DNA of 64,000 nt from Myxococcota bacterium (GTDB taxonomy: Bacteria; Myxococcota_A; Polyangia; JAAYKL01). The notes under the pieces are model-generated. The model was not told the DNA's origin. It was given only the letters and a program-made list of their open reading frames with translations, and made no database searches. Position 1 is the first letter of the stretch, and each line of letters opens with the position of its first letter. Below are positions 60,677 through 64,000 of this stretch, piece by piece. Location: NCBI GenBank assembly GCA_030065855.1, contig JASJCT010000043.1:1-64000 (forward strand). The letters are read 5' to 3'. The position numbers and the translations under genes were made by a program.

Positions 60677-62220
60677 CGCCGTTCCTCTGCAGAGGCTGCC
60701 AGAGCGGGCTCGGTCTCGCCGGCCCGGGCGCGGTCGGCGTTCAGTGTCACGGCAGCCTGTTCGACCAAATCCAGAGTCGGCCGAGGGATCAGCCCCAGCA
60801 GGGTCACCACGGCCACCAAGCCCAGGGTGGCTACCCAGCGGCCGACAGGCGGCGCCCCAACGGGAGAGACCGACTCTTCCCGCTCTGGTAGGGGCTTCCA
60901 AAAGGCTTCGCTCCAGATCTTGACCATGCTCAGCAAGGTGACGACGCTGGCGCCCAGGGCGGCGGCCAACAGCCAGCCTTGTCCGCCCTGGAAAAGGGCC
61001 TGCACCAGGCCCAGTTTAGCCCAGAAACCGGACAATGGCGGGATGCCCACCAGGGACAGGGCCGACAGTAGGAACGCAACGGCCAGCAACGGTCGGCTGC
61101 GGTGCAGACCACCAAGGCGGCCCAAATCAGTGCTGCCCTGCAACTGTTTTACCAGCCCCGCCACCAGAAACAGGGCCGGCTTGACCAAACCGTGGTGCAA
61201 AACGAAAAAAACAGTGGCGACCAGGCCGGCCAGGCGCACCTCGACGGACGGCGCCGCCAACAGGGCGAATCCGGCGGCCATGTAGCCAATCTGACTGATG
61301 CTGTGCCAGGCCAGTATGGCTTTGATCTCGAAGCGTGTGACAGCGCCAAACACGCCCACCAGCATGGTCAGTCCCGCCAACACACCCAACACCGTTTCAG
61401 GACCCTCGACAGCGCCGAAGGGCAGCGTCAGCAGCCGCAGCAAGGAGTAGATGCCCACTTTGGTCAACAGGGCCGCAAAGAGCGCGCAAATCCCTGCCGA
61501 TGGCACATGGTAACTGGCCGGCAACCAAAAGTGGAAGGGGAACAGGGCGGCCTTGATGGCAAATGCGGCCAGCAGCAGCATTGCCACCCCGGTGACGGCG
61601 GCGGGCCGCTCGGCGTGTAGCACGGCCAAGCGCTGCTGCAGCTCGAACATGTCCAAGGTTCCGGCCAGGCCGTATGTCACCCCAACGGCCAGCAGGAAGA
61701 TCAGCGACCCCATTAGGTTCAGGGTCAGGCTCTTGACGGCGGCTTCGCGGCCGAGCTTGCCACCGGTGACCACCAGCAGGCCGAAGCTGCCGGCCAGCAG
61801 CACTTCGAACCAGACGTACAGATTAAACAGATCCCGTGTTAGAAAAGCGCCGTTCACCCCGAGCACCGTCACCATCATCAGGGGCACCAAAAAGGGTCCC
61901 TGGCTAGGCGAACCGACCAGATAGACGAGGGTCACCGCGGTCATCAGAGCCGATAGGCCTAGCATCAGCGCGGTCAGGTGGTCGGCGCCAAGGGGGATGC
62001 CCACTGGCGCGGGCCAGCTGCCCAGCCGGACCACCGGGAGCGGACTGGTCTGCAGGGCCGCCAGGATCAATCCCGCAGTGATCAGCAGCGCGGCGGCCCC
62101 ACACAGACTCAGGATCTGCTGCAATCGCCGCCGCCGCCAGGCCGTCAAGGCCAGGCCAGCCACCAGCAAGGGAACCAGCAAGGGCAACAGGAGCAGCCAA
62201 TGGGCCGGCATCGGGGTCAT
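60673..62220 (-). CDS. mnhD: Mnh/Mrp antiporter subunit D
   Basis: This is a 515-aa protein with about 14 membrane segments, related to complex I subunits NuoM/NuoN. Typical features are the Glu in LYVWFEVLLAGSFGL, the Lys in AFAIKAALFPFHFWLPASYH and the HSISQIGYMAAGFALL helix, all linked to proton movement in this family. It is the proton-channel part of the Mrp complex, which exchanges Na+ or K+ for H+. ATG overlaps subunit C by 4 bp. Confidence 0.95.
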   Translation of the reverse strand: MTPMPAHWLLLLPLLVPLLVAGLALTAWRRRRLQQILSLCGAAALLITAGLILAALQTSPLPVVRLGSWPAPVGIPLGADHLTALMLGLSALMTAVTLVYLVGSPSQGPFLVPLMMVTVLGVNGAFLTRDLFNLYVWFEVLLAGSFGLLVVTGGKLGREAAVKSLTLNLMGSLIFLLAVGVTYGLAGTLDMFELQQRLAVLHAERPAAVTGVAMLLLAAFAIKAALFPFHFWLPASYHVPSAGICALFAALLTKVGIYSLLRLLTLPFGAVEGPETVLGVLAGLTMLVGVFGAVTRFEIKAILAWHSISQIGYMAAGFALLAAPSVEVRLAGLVATVFFVLHHGLVKPALFLVAGLVKQLQGSTDLGRLGGLHRSRPLLAVAFLLSALSLVGIPPLSGFWAKLGLVQALFQGGQGWLLAAALGASVVTLLSMVKIWSEAFWKPLPEREESVSPVGAPPVGRWVATLGLVAVVTLLGLIPRPTLDLVEQAAVTLNADRARAGETEPALAASAEERR

Positions 62221-62564
62221 GATTCGCTCCGGTTCATGGCGTCGAGGTCGTTGTCCGGGTGGTCAGCCTGGGTGCGCCAGATCAGTCCCGCGGCCAAGGC
62301 CGTTACAGCGAAGCCGATGACAATCGCCGTCAATACCAGGGCTTGCGGCACCGGATCAGCCGCGCCCGCAGCTGGGGCCTGTTGTGCAGCGGCTGTCAAT
62401 GGCGGCTGTCCGGCAGTCAATCCGCCCGCCACGAAGACGCCCAGGTTGGCGCCATTGCCCAGCAACATCAGACCAATGATCAGGCGGGCGGGGGTGCGCG
62501 CCATCAGCAAGTAGATCCCGAGGGTGAACAGCAAACCGACGAGCAGGGTCAACAGCAAGGTCAT
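62217..62564 (-). CDS. mnhC: Mnh/Mrp antiporter subunit C
   Basis: This is a 115-aa NuoK-like protein with three membrane segments (LLTLLVGLLFTLGIYLLMAR; LIIGLMLLGNGANLGVFVAG; QALVLTAIVIGFAVTALAAG). The conserved LLGNGANL and DPVPQALVLTAIVIGFA motifs of MnhC are present. It overlaps subunits B and D by 4 bp. Confidence 0.94.
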   Translation of the reverse strand: MTLLLTLLVGLLFTLGIYLLMARTPARLIIGLMLLGNGANLGVFVAGGLTAGQPPLTAAAQQAPAAGAADPVPQALVLTAIVIGFAVTALAAGLIWRTQADHPDNDLDAMNRSES

Positions 62565-63001
62565 GACGGCTCTCCCTCCTTATCGGAATCGACGGACGGC
62601 GCATCCAAAAGCCACAGCAACAGCTGCAACGCAGCAGCGCAGACGACGATGTACACCCCCAAATCAAAGATTAGCACCGAGCTCAGCTTGCCTAGACCGG
62701 GCACCTCGAACCACCACTGGCCTGTGAGAAACGCCTGGCCTTGCAGCAGGCCGAAGAGCCCGCTGACAGTGACCGTCAGGATGCCCAGGCCCAGCAGAAC
62801 CGGCGGCGGCACGGTCAGCAGGCGGCGCCCGCGGGCCGGACCAAAAGCCAGGGCGTGAACCAGGAAACCCGAGGCCGCGAGCAGCCCGCCGATGAAACCG
62901 CCCCCTGGCTCGTTGTGGCCACGGACCAGCGTCAGCACCGACATGACCAGCAACACAATCGAAACAGGACTGGCAATCACGCGCAGTGGAATCCAGTTCA
63001 T
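62561..63001 (-). CDS. mnhB: Mnh/Mrp antiporter subunit B
   Basis: This is a 146-aa protein with four membrane segments and the MnhB hallmark GHNEPGGGFIGGLLAASGFLVHALAF, followed by DLGVYIVVCAAALQLLL. The soluble acidic tail (DAPSVDSDKEGEPS) is typical. It overlaps subunits A and C by 4 bp, so the operon is translationally coupled throughout. Confidence 0.95.
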   Translation of the reverse strand: MNWIPLRVIASPVSIVLLVMSVLTLVRGHNEPGGGFIGGLLAASGFLVHALAFGPARGRRLLTVPPPVLLGLGILTVTVSGLFGLLQGQAFLTGQWWFEVPGLGKLSSVLIFDLGVYIVVCAAALQLLLWLLDAPSVDSDKEGEPS

Positions 63002-64000
63002 GGCCCTGCTCTCCTCCCCGCCGCCACCAGGGCGGCCACCGTGAGGGCGGCGGCGGCCACCACGACCACTTCGCCCAGGGTATCCATGGCGCGAAAATCC
63101 ACCAGGATCACGTTGACGACGTTGCGCCCGTAAGCCTCGGGCCAGGCTCTCGACAGAATTTCACGGCTCAGCTCCGAGGCGGTTCTTTCTGCAACGGTGA
63201 GCAGCACGGCCAGGGTGGCGGCCGTGCCCAGGACAGCGGCCACAACCAGCCGCAAGGGAGAGAACCTCGGGCCGGCAGCCGGAGAACCACTGGGCAGGCG
63301 CGAAAACACGGCCACCAAGATGACGATCATCAATGTCTCCACCAGGAGTTGGGTGATGGCCAGGTCCACGCCGCTGTAAAGCGCGAACATCAGGGCCAGG
63401 CCCAATCCGGTCATCCCAACAGACAGAGCGGCCACGATGGGCCGTCGGATCAGCGCAGCACCAATAGCGCCGGCCGTCATGATCGCCAACAGCAGCAAGC
63501 CGTGAGGCGTGATGCCCTCCATCGGCAGCAGGATCTGTCCAACCACGGCGGCCACCAGCCAGAACAGGGCCCCGAGCCCGGCCGCCAGGGCGATGCCCCC
63601 CACGTAGCGGCGCAGCAAACCGCCCTGGATCAGCCCTGTTAGACGGCTGCAAAGATTCAAGAATGTGCTGAGGCCGCGATCGTAGAGCACGGTGGGACTG
63701 AAACGGACCAAAGGTGCCGGCAAAAGCGGGCGAGCTTGAAACAGATGCAGCTTGGTGTAGAGCAGGTAACCCGCGGCGAAAACCGCCAGGCTCAACCCCA
63801 TCAGCAGCAGGCTCTGCAGACTCAATCCCGACCAGACCTTCAGGTCCAGCACCACGACCTGTCCGGCGGCTGCCGAAGCCGCAGCCGTGCCCAGATGGGT
63901 GTCGAAGACCGCCGGCACCAGGCCCACCACCACGCCCAGCAGCCCCAGCACCAATGGTCCGACGACCATGCCCGCCGCCACTGGGTGGCCCTTTTCGAGA
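62998..64000 (-). CDS. mnhA: Mnh/Mrp antiporter subunit A, C-terminal part (cut by window end)
   Basis: The frame is open from its stop at 62998 to the window edge. The visible 333 residues correspond to the end of the large NuoL-like subunit A: several membrane segments, then the extra C-terminal MnhB-like/DUF4040 part (LALMFALYSGVDLAITQLLV with the conserved ETL; VNVILVDFRAMDTLGEVVVV). Family members are about 770-960 aa, so about 450-600 residues lie outside. GTG and ATG codons near 63981 are internal, since residues before them (KGHPVAAGMVVGPLVL) continue the family pattern. Confidence 0.9.
   Translation of the reverse strand, partial: LEKGHPVAAGMVVGPLVLGLLGVVVGLVPAVFDTHLGTAAASAAAGQVVVLDLKVWSGLSLQSLLLMGLSLAVFAAGYLLYTKLHLFQARPLLPAPLVRFSPTVLYDRGLSTFLNLCSRLTGLIQGGLLRRYVGGIALAAGLGALFWLVAAVVGQILLPMEGITPHGLLLLAIMTAGAIGAALIRRPIVAALSVGMTGLGLALMFALYSGVDLAITQLLVETLMIVILVAVFSRLPSGSPAAGPRFSPLRLVVAAVLGTAATLAVLLTVAERTASELSREILSRAWPEAYGRNVVNVILVDFRAMDTLGEVVVVAAAALTVAALVAAGRRAGP

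Overview
The window looks like a chromosomal piece of an anaerobic or facultatively anaerobic deltaproteobacterium related to Myxococcota or Desulfobacterota. The evidence is the mix of gene families. There is an anaerobe-type 'orange protein' (ORP) locus with a sigma54 activator. There are myxobacterial hallmarks: an AgmX/PglI C-terminal domain, a myxobacterial-type outer-membrane barrel, FHA-type sigma54 activators, a PEGA Ser/Thr kinase, and many lipoproteins with von Willebrand A (VWA) domains and thrombospondin type-3 repeats. The lineage is inferred from families only; no rRNA or tRNA gene was seen.

Region 1 (0.4-7.2 kb) is a sigma54-controlled ORP-like locus. A PAS-AAA-Fis activator (2115-3500) is divergent from a short operon encoding a gamma-carbonic-anhydrase/TrmO fusion and a CGGC protein. 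Facing it is a six-gene operon: a 49-aa NifX-like microprotein, three NifX/ORP-family proteins and two ferredoxin-containing MinD/Mrp ATPases. Three -24/-12 promoters and two clusters of GTTTC/GAAAC palindromes tie these units into one likely regulon. A decayed MoaE-like gene lies in the control region.

Region 2 (7.3-25.1 kb) holds a hybrid histidine kinase, a DUF2884 protein, a quinone-oxidoreductase-like enzyme, and an operon for a one-TM protein, a VIT-VWA protein and a beta-propeller protein. Divergent from that operon is a compact four-gene signalling cassette: a helical protein, a receiver-AAA+ regulator, a TPR membrane kinase and a stand-alone receiver. Both receivers are non-canonical. 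An S9 peptidase follows on the other strand.

Region 3 (25.7-39.5 kb, all minus) resembles the Agl/Glt (gliding) and Nfs (spore coat) envelope machines of Myxococcus. In transcription order it encodes TolQ, two TolR, a periplasmic basic protein, an FHA-TM-AgmX protein, an OM barrel, two TPR lipoproteins and a coiled-coil lipoprotein, followed by an FHA-sigma54 regulator and two more lipoproteins. Two copies of a palindromic dispersed element of about 130 bp lie here; one sits inside the operon with an 11-bp direct repeat.

Region 4 (39.7-56.7 kb) encodes secreted proteins in two divergent operons: three VWA/thrombospondin-3 lipoproteins, a PPC lipoprotein, other lipoproteins and a thrombospondin-3 protein with a C-terminal anchor (minus); and a lipoprotein, a Ser/Thr kinase, a TPR-like membrane protein, a kelch lipoprotein and another lipoprotein (plus). 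A five-copy 33-bp tandem duplication covers the translation start of the last gene. A CobO 3' remnant follows.

Region 5 (56.8-64 kb) has a DUF457 membrane protein, a double-domain SagB-type oxidoreductase and a complete-order mnh/mrp cation/proton antiporter operon (A to G, minus, with mnhA cut by the window end). The antiporter genes look clearly more GC-rich than the rest.
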